Below are positions 16,628-24,044 of a stretch of DNA of 36,334 bases, in pieces. Below the pieces are notes generated by a model that was not told the DNA's origin, made no database searches, and saw only the letters and a program-made list of their open reading frames with translations. This stretch comes from Bdellovibrionales bacterium (GTDB taxonomy: Bacteria > Pseudomonadota > Alphaproteobacteria > UBA9219), in the NCBI GenBank assembly GCA_041662785.1, contig JBAZRW010000011.1, positions 1 to 36,334 of the forward strand. The letters are read 5' to 3'. Both the position numbers and the translations under genes were made by a program. Within the stretch, counting starts at the first letter, position 1, and every line of letters starts with the position of its first letter.

Positions 16628-16629
16628 AC

Positions 16630-16698
16630 CTAATCCCCATCCACCTTCAACGCCTCGGCGACACCACGGAATTGTTCCAGCGCTGCCTCAAGGTTAGC
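16630..16698 (-). pseudogene. Relic of an hsdM 3' end
   Basis: Read on the minus strand these bases encode ANLEAALEQFRGVAEALK plus five residues and a stop. The intact hsdM ends with DNLEAALEQFRGVAEQLQ plus four residues and a stop, so 14 consecutive residues are identical while the DNA differs at many third positions. The fragment therefore comes from a different hsdM allele, not from a recent local duplication. It lies directly after the TIR gene, as if that gene and a new hsdM end had replaced the original tail. Confidence 0.8.
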
Positions 16699-16699
16699 T

Positions 16700-17614
16700 T
16701 TATGGGTTCATTACCTTATTCCAATCGACATCAAAGCCTGCGGCTTGCAGCTCACGTCCGAGAGCTGCTTTCCATGCACCGGCAGCATCGAAGCGTTCCC
16801 ATACCACGCCAGCAAAATCCGAAGGCCACTCAATTTCGCTATCTGTGACGAGAGTACAAACCTTGGCTCGGCCGAGGCGTCCTATAAAATAACCAAGCTC
16901 TAATAGAACATTCTGACGAGGACGGGGCTTTGGCTCATCCCCGGCTTTACAGCCCACATCATCTGGTGTGAGCAAAACAATAGCAAAGCCAACATCCCCA
17001 TGGGCTTCAACTTTTTCAATAACAGTCCGTCCTTGATTGGCTTGTTCATGTAAGATAATGGCTTGAAAGCCAATTTTATCAAAAAATCTCGCAACAGCCT
17101 CCCGAGCGCCTTCATCATGTCCGTGAACTATAAATACCTTTCGCGAAATCTTTGGCGCTGTTCCTTCGGAAAGGGGAACAGATGAAGTTGCTTTGTGTGC
17201 AATAATTTCGTCGCGTAGCCAGCTTATCGCTTGATTTAAAATCTGTATAGACCGATCCCTACCTTCGGTTACATATTGGAGTGCTTCGTGTGCGTCATCA
17301 TAACGACCGTGACCGCCACCCCTAGCCTCAATCCAGCTCGAGCTTACGCGCATAGTGACAGGCCCATTATCCAAACGCGCAGCATTTATATACCTCACAT
17401 ATTCGATCGTATTATGTCCGAAAATGGATGACAGAGTGCCTTCAATATTAGTTTCCAGAACTTTGACCTCAGTGCTCCATCGCTTTTGTATACTTTGAGG
17501 GTCAAACGCCTCGATCTCCTTTATAAGCTTTTCAAGACGAAAAATGCCATGTTCCATTTGATCAACGGTTAGCGCAGCTCTACTAGGTTCTTGGTGCGTT
17601 GTGCGTCTTGCCAT
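16700..17614 (-). CDS. TIR-like domain protein (PF10137-type predicted nucleotide-binding effector)
   Basis: This 304-aa cytoplasmic protein has a helical N-terminal part (residues 1 to about 150) of unknown function and a C-terminal TIR-like domain. The domain shows KVFIVHGHDEGAREAVARF (159-177), IILHEQANQGRTVIEK, AIVLLTPDDVG and RPRQNVLLELGYFIGR with a conserved glutamate (Glu239). This is the pattern of PF10137, found as the effector domain of CBASS/Pycsar-type and other antiphage systems, where it degrades NAD+ or binds nucleotides. The ATG lies 2 nt after the hsdM stop, so it is the last gene of the hsd operon and should be co-translated. An abortive-infection role coupled to the R-M system is inference. 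Confidence 0.85.
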   Translation of the reverse strand: MARRTTHQEPSRAALTVDQMEHGIFRLEKLIKEIEAFDPQSIQKRWSTEVKVLETNIEGTLSSIFGHNTIEYVRYINAARLDNGPVTMRVSSSWIEARGGGHGRYDDAHEALQYVTEGRDRSIQILNQAISWLRDEIIAHKATSSVPLSEGTAPKISRKVFIVHGHDEGAREAVARFFDKIGFQAIILHEQANQGRTVIEKVEAHGDVGFAIVLLTPDDVGCKAGDEPKPRPRQNVLLELGYFIGRLGRAKVCTLVTDSEIEWPSDFAGVVWERFDAAGAWKAALGRELQAAGFDVDWNKVMNP

Positions 17615-17616
17615 GG

Positions 17617-19065
17617 CTATGCCTCCGTTTTCTGTAGCTGTTCTGCCACGCCCCTAAACTGCTCAAGGGCGGCTTCGAGGTTGTCGACGATTTCGGCGGC
17701 GATGATGTCGGGGGCTGGGAGGTTGTCGACGTCTTCAAGGCTGTCGTCTTTTAGCCAGAAGATGTCGAGGTTCAGTTTGTCCCGTGCGGCTAGCTCGGCG
17801 TAGGTGAAGCATTTGAACCGTTCGGTTTCCTTGCGTTTGGTGCGGCTCTCGGGTTTATAGGCTGCAACGAACTCATTCAAATCTTCGCGCTGCAACGGTC
17901 TTTCAACCAAGGTGAAGTGCATATTCGTGCGGAAATCAAAGACCCATGTTTCTTTCGTCCATGGCGTTGTGGCCGCTGGCTTCTTATCAAAGAATAACAC
18001 ATTCGCCTTCACGCCTTGCTTATAGAAAATACCAGTCGGCAGGCGCAGTATCGTGTGGAGGTCAAAATCGTTCAGCAACCGCTTGCGGAGCTTTTCACCC
18101 GCCCCAGCCTCAAACAACACGTTGTCCGGCAGGACGACGGCTGCCGTGCCGCCGACCTTCAAGATCGTCATAATATGTTGAAGGAAGTTGAGCTGCTTGT
18201 TTGACGTTGTGACCTTGAAATCGTCGCGCTCATAGTTTTCACGCTCTTGCGTGGATTTGCCGTCATCGCCAACGATGGTGTAGCTGCTCTTCTTGCCAAA
18301 GGGTGGGTTGGCAAGAACCATGTCATAGCGGTTGCCATCATCCATTAGCAGGGCGTCTTTGCCGCTTTCGATACATGCGCCGGAGATGCCATGCAGATAC
18401 ATATTCATGGCGCAAAGCGCGGCGACCTGTTCGGTGATGTCAGAGCCGTGGAGCTTTTCATTTTGCAGTTTAAGGATGGCTTTGCGTTCCTGCGTTTGCT
18501 GGCGCATGAAGTCATAGGCCGCGAGGAGAAAGCCGCCCGTACCGCAAGCGGGGTCGCAGACCGTCATGGTCGGCTGCGGGCGCATCACGTCCACCATGGC
18601 GCGGATAAGAGGGCGCGGCGTAAAGTATTGCCCTGCGCCAGCCTTGCTTTCCTCGGCATTGCGGGACAGCAGTCCTTCGTAAATCGCGCCCTTGATGTCC
18701 ATATCAAGGCCAAGCCACGTTTCTTCATCGATCAGTTGGATCAGGCGTTGAAGGCGGGCGGGTTCATTGATCTTGTTCTGCGCCTTGCTGTAAATGGTGC
18801 GTAGCAACCCATCGCCCGTCGCGAGGGTTTCCAGCATGTCGCGGTAATGCCTGACCAGCTCATCACCCGTCAGGCGTTTCAGATGCTTCCAGCGATATTT
18901 GGCGGGGACGAGTGAGCCTTCATTCGCTAATTCCTCCCGCTCCTCATCCATCTTGAGGAAGAGAAGATAGGTGAACTGCATCACATAATCGGTATAGGCC
19001 ACGCCCGATTGCTGCAAGACGGTGGCAAAACCCCAGACTTTGTTGACGATGGTGGCTTGGTTCAT
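17617..19065 (-). CDS. hsdM: Type I restriction-modification DNA methyltransferase subunit HsdM
   Basis: This 482-aa N6-adenine methyltransferase is the modification subunit, which together with HsdS methylates a bipartite target. The N-terminal helical domain (HsdM_N, residues about 5-140) is followed by the catalytic domain with SAM-binding DPACGTGGFL (171-180) and catalytic LANPPFGKK (NPPF 253-256). Full length with all key residues present. The start overlaps the hsdS stop by ATGA, and a TIR-domain gene begins 2 nt after its stop. A divergent copy of its last codons survives at 16630-16698, showing recombination at its 3' end. Confidence 0.95.
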   Translation of the reverse strand: MNQATIVNKVWGFATVLQQSGVAYTDYVMQFTYLLFLKMDEEREELANEGSLVPAKYRWKHLKRLTGDELVRHYRDMLETLATGDGLLRTIYSKAQNKINEPARLQRLIQLIDEETWLGLDMDIKGAIYEGLLSRNAEESKAGAGQYFTPRPLIRAMVDVMRPQPTMTVCDPACGTGGFLLAAYDFMRQQTQERKAILKLQNEKLHGSDITEQVAALCAMNMYLHGISGACIESGKDALLMDDGNRYDMVLANPPFGKKSSYTIVGDDGKSTQERENYERDDFKVTTSNKQLNFLQHIMTILKVGGTAAVVLPDNVLFEAGAGEKLRKRLLNDFDLHTILRLPTGIFYKQGVKANVLFFDKKPAATTPWTKETWVFDFRTNMHFTLVERPLQREDLNEFVAAYKPESRTKRKETERFKCFTYAELAARDKLNLDIFWLKDDSLEDVDNLPAPDIIAAEIVDNLEAALEQFRGVAEQLQKTEA

Positions 19066-20567
19066 TTGGATACTCGTTTTCTTGGGCTAGTGGCGGCGGG
19101 CTTTTTCTGCTTCGACGTGCTTTTCGTGGCTTTGTTGCTTGTGCTGGCTCTCTCGGCCTTGATCCGATCCAGCAACACGCTGGCGGGTTCATCCTTCGCG
19201 TCTTGCGGGACGAGCTTACCTGAGAACGCGGCTTTGAGGATGGATTGACGTTCTGCTTGAAAAAGACGGTGTGTCAAAATCATTTGTTTATGGAAGTGAT
19301 CGAGCTGGCTAAGTGCCAAACGAAGCAGGTCAGATATGGTCTCTTGTTCTTTCAGTGGCGGAAGAGGAACGAAAATATTCCTTACATCGATTAACGTAAG
19401 GCCATCCTTTGTGATGCCGCTCTTTTTATTATTCAACTGACGCTGGGTTGTATCGGATGCTAATGCCCAAGATATAAACTCAGCCGTTTTTTCGTTTACG
19501 GGTCGGCAAAGTGCTAAATGCTGGTTGATATACGCGTCTTCACTTGTGTCCGAAGCAAGGCCTACCATTCCCACATCTGCCGTGATCGACAATAAAATAT
19601 CGTTTTTTGAAACTTTTGTTCTTAATCCTTCTGCATTGCAAGGTGGTGAAACGCGTTGCAGGTCTTCCGTGTCAATTTCTATGGTTAGTCGATTAAGATT
19701 TCCCACACGGTAGAACCTACTTCCCTCGGTACTATAATACTGTGCCCAGCCCCGTGAACCGCTAGTAATAAACGAGGTCACTGCGTCAAGGGTCGTCCAT
19801 TCCCAAACCTTGGGCAGTTCTGAAAGATTGGGACGATTAGGCAGGGTTGGGTCTTTATATTCTCCGCGCCCGTTGAAAGCCTTGCGGCGTTCGGTGAGGA
19901 TGCGGGCGAGGAGTTTATCGGCGGGTTCGATCTTGCCTTTGTTTTTCTCGCGCCATTCTTTTGTAAGCTCACCTGTGACGGCGGCTTTGAGGAGGGATTG
20001 GCGGTATTGTTTGATAAGAGCCTGCGCCTTTTTCAGCGCGGCTTCTCCGGCATCAATCTGGCTGAACAGCTCCTCGATCTTCTCTACGATGCGCTTTTGC
20101 TCGTTTTTTGGTGGGAGAGGAAATGTCTGTTCGCGAACCTGTTCATCTTTTACGGCGGGATAACTCACCCCATACTGAATTCCGGAAAGTTTATTTACAA
20201 AAGGGGTGCTGATGCACAGGTGGAACAAGTATTGTGGTTCAATTTCGTTCGCGGGGCGCAAAACAGAAAAGCCCGTGGATGCGATTTCTCCGTTAAGAGA
20301 TTTTGGCACAGCCGCAATATTCCTGAGATATGGACGAACCGTTAAAAACAGCACATCACCAGATTTTATGATCTGTCTTGCCCGAGATGGGGCTTCACTA
20401 ATCGTATATGACTTTCCACCCGTTACCTTGTGGCTCTTGTTATCAATGCTCGAAATGTCGATGTAGTATATCTTTTTATTAACGTCTTTTGTCTGGTTAA
20501 TTTTGGCAATAGGTAAGGTTACCTCTCCCACCGTAGTCTCAACCCAATTCTCTGGTAACTCGCTCAT
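19062..20567 (-). CDS. hsdS: Type I restriction-modification specificity subunit HsdS
   Basis: This 501-aa DNA-recognition subunit has two target recognition domains. TRD1 covers residues 1 to about 150 (opening LPENWVETTVGEV) and ends with the conserved PLPPKNEQKRIVEKIEELF helix. TRD2 begins at LPKVWEWTTLDAV and ends with PLPPLKEQETISDLL. The two conserved helical regions form the spacer that sets the distance between the half-sites. The C-terminus is a Lys/Ser/Thr-rich tail after DRIKAERAS. The start overlaps the stop of the hsdR remnant, and hsdM follows with an ATGA overlap. It appears intact, so sequence-specific methylation should still be possible. The target sequence cannot be predicted by eye. 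Confidence 0.95.
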   Translation of the reverse strand: MSELPENWVETTVGEVTLPIAKINQTKDVNKKIYYIDISSIDNKSHKVTGGKSYTISEAPSRARQIIKSGDVLFLTVRPYLRNIAAVPKSLNGEIASTGFSVLRPANEIEPQYLFHLCISTPFVNKLSGIQYGVSYPAVKDEQVREQTFPLPPKNEQKRIVEKIEELFSQIDAGEAALKKAQALIKQYRQSLLKAAVTGELTKEWREKNKGKIEPADKLLARILTERRKAFNGRGEYKDPTLPNRPNLSELPKVWEWTTLDAVTSFITSGSRGWAQYYSTEGSRFYRVGNLNRLTIEIDTEDLQRVSPPCNAEGLRTKVSKNDILLSITADVGMVGLASDTSEDAYINQHLALCRPVNEKTAEFISWALASDTTQRQLNNKKSGITKDGLTLIDVRNIFVPLPPLKEQETISDLLRLALSQLDHFHKQMILTHRLFQAERQSILKAAFSGKLVPQDAKDEPASVLLDRIKAERASTSNKATKSTSKQKKPAATSPRKRVSK

Positions 20568-21423
20568 GCCACCAACGCCAGATTTAAATCGTCGAGAAGG
20601 GATGGCAAGTCTTGGCCAAATTGTTTGCGGGCTTCGATCAGGCCGCCACGGTTCAGGAAGTCGGGCATGTCTTGCAAATCCATCGGGGCGATATGTACGT
20701 TATAGATGATGTGGTTTTTAATCAGGTTCAGCCATTCAAGCTGCATGGAAGTGAAGTCATAGCCCGCTTTCTTCTTGCGACCAAGCCAAAGATTAAACCG
20801 CGCCTCGGCTTGGCGTGTTTCAAAAGGCGATAGGAGAAATTACAGGCCGTGTAGGTCTTGCCCGCGCCCGTCGCCATTTGGATAAGCGCACGGGGGTCGG
20901 CCTTGGCAAGCGACGTCTCAAGGCCTGTGATGGCGTTGATCTGGCAATCGCGCAGGGTGCTTTTTGCCAAGGGCGGCATGTGTTGAAGGCGGGATCGCAG
21001 CGTGTCCCCCTCTTGCAGCCACCTTTCCAGCGTCTCAGGCTTGTGAAAGGCAAAGATGCGCCTTGAGCGCGGCGACGGGTCGCGCCCGTCACGGAAGAAG
21101 ACTTCCTCGCCGTTGCTCTCGTAAACGAACGGGAGGGGCAGTATGTGGGTTTTGACATGCTCAGGCAGCGATCCAGCATAACCGCCGGATTGAGCCTCTG
21201 TCCCGCTCAGGGTCTCGCCCTGCTTTTTGGCTTCGATGACGCCTGCGGCCTTGCCATCGATGAACAGGAGGTAGTCGGCTTCCTTCTTGTCCTTGACGAG
21301 AAACTCTTCTACCGCGACGCCACGCGCGGCGAAGCGGTCGAAATTGGCTCGGTCTTGGATAACCCAACCCGCCTGCTTGAGCAGGGCATCTATCTTTTGA
21401 CGGGCGAGTTCCTCGGGGGTCAT
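20564..21423 (-). pseudogene. hsdR: hsdR remnant with internal out-of-frame deletion
   Basis: The 5' part encodes a normal HsdR N-terminus: a PD-(D/E)xK nuclease domain with EADYLLFIDGKAAGVIEAKK and the Walker A segment ALIQMATGAGKTYTA. Soon after LLKHAKPRR the frame loses similarity and stops at 20728. In another frame the end of an HsdR resumes (AEARFNLWLGRKKKAGYDF, then MQLEWLNLIKNHI) and runs to a stop overlapping hsdS. The junction lies at about 20795-20825. Family members are roughly 900-1000 aa and only about 285 codons remain, so most of the two motor domains is gone. DNA translocation and cleavage should be lost. A separately folded nuclease fragment of about 230 aa could still be made. 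The ATG at 21423 is preferred over a TTG at 21432. Confidence 0.9.
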
Positions 21424-21686
21424 GGGGGCCAATCGAATGGGTTTTAAACCGAATGTCTAACTCCCCCATATATAACAGCTTATTGAGTGAGGGGAACAGC
21501 ATTTAAGGGTTTTGGCGTCTTGGATGTGAGAATTAAGCCCTTGAAGTGAGTTTTTTCGTTTTTGGAATGGAGGCGCTGTCACGGATCGGGGAGGGCAAGA
21601 CCATCGGTACCAAACATGTAGACCATATTTTTTATGATCTTGATTTCCTTCTAAGTATCAGGTAGTTATAGTAAAAGTTTGAGGCT
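21424..21686. other. Intergenic region upstream of the hsd operon
   Basis: About 260 bp between the hsdR start and attR. It should hold the minus-strand promoter of the hsd operon. An AT-rich TATATA (about 21468-21473) could be a -10 element, but I see no matching -35. No gene is supported. Confidence 0.35.
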
Positions 21687-21701
21687 GTCCCCAGGCACCA
21701 T
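21687..21701. repeat. attR: 15-bp copy of the tRNA-Phe 3' end
   Basis: GTCCCCAGGCACCAT is identical to 8220-8234 at the tRNA-Phe 3' end, while the bases before it differ from the tRNA. It marks the right end of the island. Its last bases form the left arm of a long hairpin. Confidence 0.85.
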
Positions 21702-21738
21702 GAACCCGCCCCCCACTTGTGGGGGGCGGGTTCATGGT
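21697..21738. repeat. Perfect 19-bp stem-loop at the island edge
   Basis: The arms at 21697-21715 and 21720-21738 are perfect 19-bp complements around a CTTG loop, beginning ACCATGAACCCG and containing a run of six C/G pairs. The left arm begins inside attR. No T-run follows on either strand, so it is not a standard terminator. It may be part of a dispersed palindromic repeat or a structure used in recombination. Confidence 0.8.
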
Positions 21739-21838
21739 ATCTAGAAGCAGAGTATTGAACCAGCCCGAAGGGCGGTTCACGACCGCGCGTTAGCGCGGAC
21801 GCCACGAGGCACGAAGCGCCGAAGTACATTCCGTCCCC
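21739..21838. repeat. GC-rich hairpin cluster ending in a second tRNA-Phe fragment
   Basis: Two further hairpins follow: GAACC-A-GCCC / GGGC-GGTTC (21757-21778) and CCGCGC-GTTA-GCGCGG (21783-21798). The block ends with ATTCCGTCCCC (21828-21838), which is identical to tRNA-Phe bases 8215-8225. A minus-strand frame covers it but its Arg/Pro/Ser-rich translation looks like a by-product of the repeats. It may be the remnant of an earlier integration at the same tRNA, or a dispersed structured repeat. Confidence 0.6.
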
Positions 21839-21875
21839 TTACTTTTCCATCCGGCATAATGTCGTGTTCCTATTT

Positions 21876-23516
21876 TTATCTTTCCATCTTCCCCAGAGCA
21901 TCCAGCAGAATTCTGTCATAATTATAAACATCCGGCGCGAAGTGGGGGGCGCTTTCCGCTGTCGGGAAATAGACCGTCTCATAGACAATAAAAAGCGGCA
22001 AGGGATTAGCAACCTTCAGCCAATGCGTGTGGGCTTTGTCAATTTCGGCCTGCACTGTTTCCGGCGTCCAGTCCCCCTCGTTGTCCGACAGGACAAAGAC
22101 GGCAAAGGCCACGGGGTCCTGCAACCTCACGCAGCCAGAGCTAAGATGCCGATCGGCCTTGGCAAACAACTCTTCATGCGGCGTGCCGTGCATATAAACC
22201 GAGAAATCGTTATCGAAATCAAACTTGATGCGCCCCAACGAGTTTAATTCTCCGGGCGCTTGGCGTAGGCGGAAATTAAACTCGCTCTTGCTGATTTCAT
22301 TCCAGTCTATCGCATCGCCATGGGGATCGTCGGCGCTGCCATTAATCACAAAGCCCATTTTCTCTAGGTAGTGCGGGTCTTTTTGAAGCTTGGGCAAAAT
22401 ATCCTCACGCGCAATTTTGGCGGGTACATGCCATGAGGGGTTAAAGATCACGCTGCGGATAACGCTTTGGATAAAGGGAGTCTTGCGGATTGTGCGCCCC
22501 GTGATCACAGGCGCATAGTAAACGCGCTGACCATTCTCGATGATTTGAACAGTGGTGTTGGCAATGTTGACAATCGCATACCGCACCGGAAAAACCTGCG
22601 CCATGTGGCGTTTCCGCTCCATATTCGCGATAATCTGGCCGATGCGCTCATCCAAGGGCACATTCATGGCTGCGATAGTTTTGGCCCCGATATTTCCATC
22701 GGCGTCAAGGCCATGACGAACCTGATAGTCGATGACGACGGCCATCAGCTCTTGCGTGTAAAGCAGTGGGTCCACGCCCTCGGCAAGCATGGGGACGGCG
22801 TAATCCTCGGCCTCCAGTCGCGCCCTAATGGACGCAAGACGCGGGCTTTTGTCGCCTAGGCGGATGGTGTCGCCTTGCGTAACGAGGGGCCACGCGCCTT
22901 TGGCTCTCATAGCGCGATAGTCTTTCAGCGTCGCCGCAAGCCGCGTATAGTCAAGGTCAGAGGGAGCCTGCGCCGTGAAGTATTCATTGAGCTTGTTGTC
23001 TTTGATAGCGGCGGCAATCTCAGCGACATAGGACGGCGCAGGGCGCGTAAAGGGCCACCCCGCATAAAGGTAGGCAAGGGTCACGCCATCGCCATGGATC
23101 CTGTGCGCCAACTTAAACAGGCTGTCCGTCATCAAAACTTCCAGCTTGAGCCTCGCAGCCGCGTCATCCGGTTTGTCCAGAAGGGGCGCGATAAGAGGGA
23201 ACGCAAAATGCTTTTCGTCTAAGCCGTGATAGGCCGCATAAGCCTTCATCGATTCGAGAAAGGCGGCAATGGCCTCACGCCCTGTGGCGGACTGCGTATC
23301 CCACACGGGATAAAAAGAGCGCGTTTGATAAAGCTGAAGAAGCTCGATTTTATTCAGGGCATAACCGTCAAAAGGCGCGTTGTTTTGCGTCAAAAGCTGC
23401 GCAAGCGGCGTGTCCGGCACAGGCGGCGTATCATTGGCGAGGGCAACAGAATCGCCCCCAAAAGCAAGAGCGCACAAAAGGATTAGGCAACGTAGGAAAG
23501 GGCGGCGTGGATTCAT
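21876..23516 (-). CDS. L,D-transpeptidase, YcbB/LdtD type
   Basis: This periplasmic peptidoglycan cross-linking enzyme has 546 aa. The start at 23516 gives a proper signal peptide (basic NPRRPFLR, hydrophobic LILLCALAFGG, ALA). The open frame to 23669 adds residues without a signal and overlaps the divergent neighbour, so it is rejected. After an N-terminal scaffold domain lies a peptidoglycan-binding-like segment (VIDYQVRHGLDADGNIG). The YkuD catalytic domain is in the last third, with the motif YMHGTPHEELFAKADRHLSS followed by GCVRL, which includes the catalytic cysteine and histidines. Length and order match the YcbB family, which makes 3-3 cross-links resistant to many beta-lactams. It diverges from the COQ10-like gene. 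Confidence 0.9.
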   Translation of the reverse strand: MNPRRPFLRCLILLCALAFGGDSVALANDTPPVPDTPLAQLLTQNNAPFDGYALNKIELLQLYQTRSFYPVWDTQSATGREAIAAFLESMKAYAAYHGLDEKHFAFPLIAPLLDKPDDAAARLKLEVLMTDSLFKLAHRIHGDGVTLAYLYAGWPFTRPAPSYVAEIAAAIKDNKLNEYFTAQAPSDLDYTRLAATLKDYRAMRAKGAWPLVTQGDTIRLGDKSPRLASIRARLEAEDYAVPMLAEGVDPLLYTQELMAVVIDYQVRHGLDADGNIGAKTIAAMNVPLDERIGQIIANMERKRHMAQVFPVRYAIVNIANTTVQIIENGQRVYYAPVITGRTIRKTPFIQSVIRSVIFNPSWHVPAKIAREDILPKLQKDPHYLEKMGFVINGSADDPHGDAIDWNEISKSEFNFRLRQAPGELNSLGRIKFDFDNDFSVYMHGTPHEELFAKADRHLSSGCVRLQDPVAFAVFVLSDNEGDWTPETVQAEIDKAHTHWLKVANPLPLFIVYETVYFPTAESAPHFAPDVYNYDRILLDALGKMER

Positions 23517-23591
23517 AAGAAGACTTTGTGATAGTGTGGGGTTTATGTCAACGCAACCTGTCATGGAAACGGTTAAGGGACTCTTAGGACA

Positions 23592-24041
23592 ATGGCCCAG
23601 CACAGCGAAAAACGTGTTTTTCCCTATACGCCAGAGCAGGTTTTCGATCTTGTGGCCGATGTCGCCCATTATCCCGATTTCCTGCCGTGGTGTCTGGACG
23701 CCCGCATCTTTGAAACAAGCCCAACAAGCATGAAGGCCGACCTACGCGTGGGGTATAAGGCGCTGCACGACACCTTTACCTCGATAGTCCAGTTGGATCG
23801 CCCGCGAAGCATCGTGGTGACGTATGGCGCAGGCCCCTTAAGCCACCTGCATACCGTGTGGCGGTTTGATCCGGTAGGAAAGGGGGCTTGCGAGGTTCAT
23901 TTTGATGTCGATTTTTGCCTCAAATCCCCCATTTTAGGGGCTCTTTTGGACGCGTTTTTTGAGCGCGCCTTCTTCAAAATGGTCGAAGCGTTCGAATCCC
24001 GCGCCGCCCAAATTTATGGGGAAGACGCGGGAAGCGTCTAA
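23592..24041 (+). CDS. COQ10/RatA-type START-domain protein
   Basis: This 149-aa protein of the polyketide cyclase/START superfamily belongs to the COQ10/RatA group. The opening FPYTPEQVFDLVADVAHYPDFLPWC is diagnostic, and it ends with the long amphipathic helix AFFERAFFKMVEAFESRA. In Alphaproteobacteria such proteins are thought to bind ubiquinone and support respiration. The RatA toxin name comes from an E. coli homologue and need not apply. The ATG has AGGA immediately upstream. It diverges from the L,D-transpeptidase and converges on priA with only 3 bp between the stops. Confidence 0.9.
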   Translation: MAQHSEKRVFPYTPEQVFDLVADVAHYPDFLPWCLDARIFETSPTSMKADLRVGYKALHDTFTSIVQLDRPRSIVVTYGAGPLSHLHTVWRFDPVGKGACEVHFDVDFCLKSPILGALLDAFFERAFFKMVEAFESRAAQIYGEDAGSV

Positions 24042-24044
24042 CGG

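Larger units (their letters stand above)
8220..21701. mobile_element. tRNA-Phe-integrated genomic island (about 13.5 kb) carrying an R-M/TIR defence locus
   Basis: The region is bounded by a 15-bp direct repeat of the tRNA-Phe 3' end. It begins with a P4-type integrase and carries an AlpA-type regulator, several unknown small proteins, a phospholipase D-type nuclease, decayed genes, and a type I restriction-modification operon with a TIR-domain gene. Several genes are visibly more AT-rich than the flanking housekeeping genes, for example 9638-10339 and 15948-16627. I see no conjugation apparatus or phage structural gene, so it looks like an integrative island that needs help to move, or a decayed one. 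Confidence 0.85.

Noticed and set aside
16570..16848. Plus-strand frame of 92 codons over the end of the TIR gene
   Set aside because: It runs antisense across the TIR gene and the hsdM relic, both with clear homology, so it is a shadow.
21632..21829. Minus-strand frame of 65 codons over the hairpin cluster
   Set aside because: Its translation follows the palindromic repeats and attR, with no ribosome binding site. It is better explained as repeat sequence.
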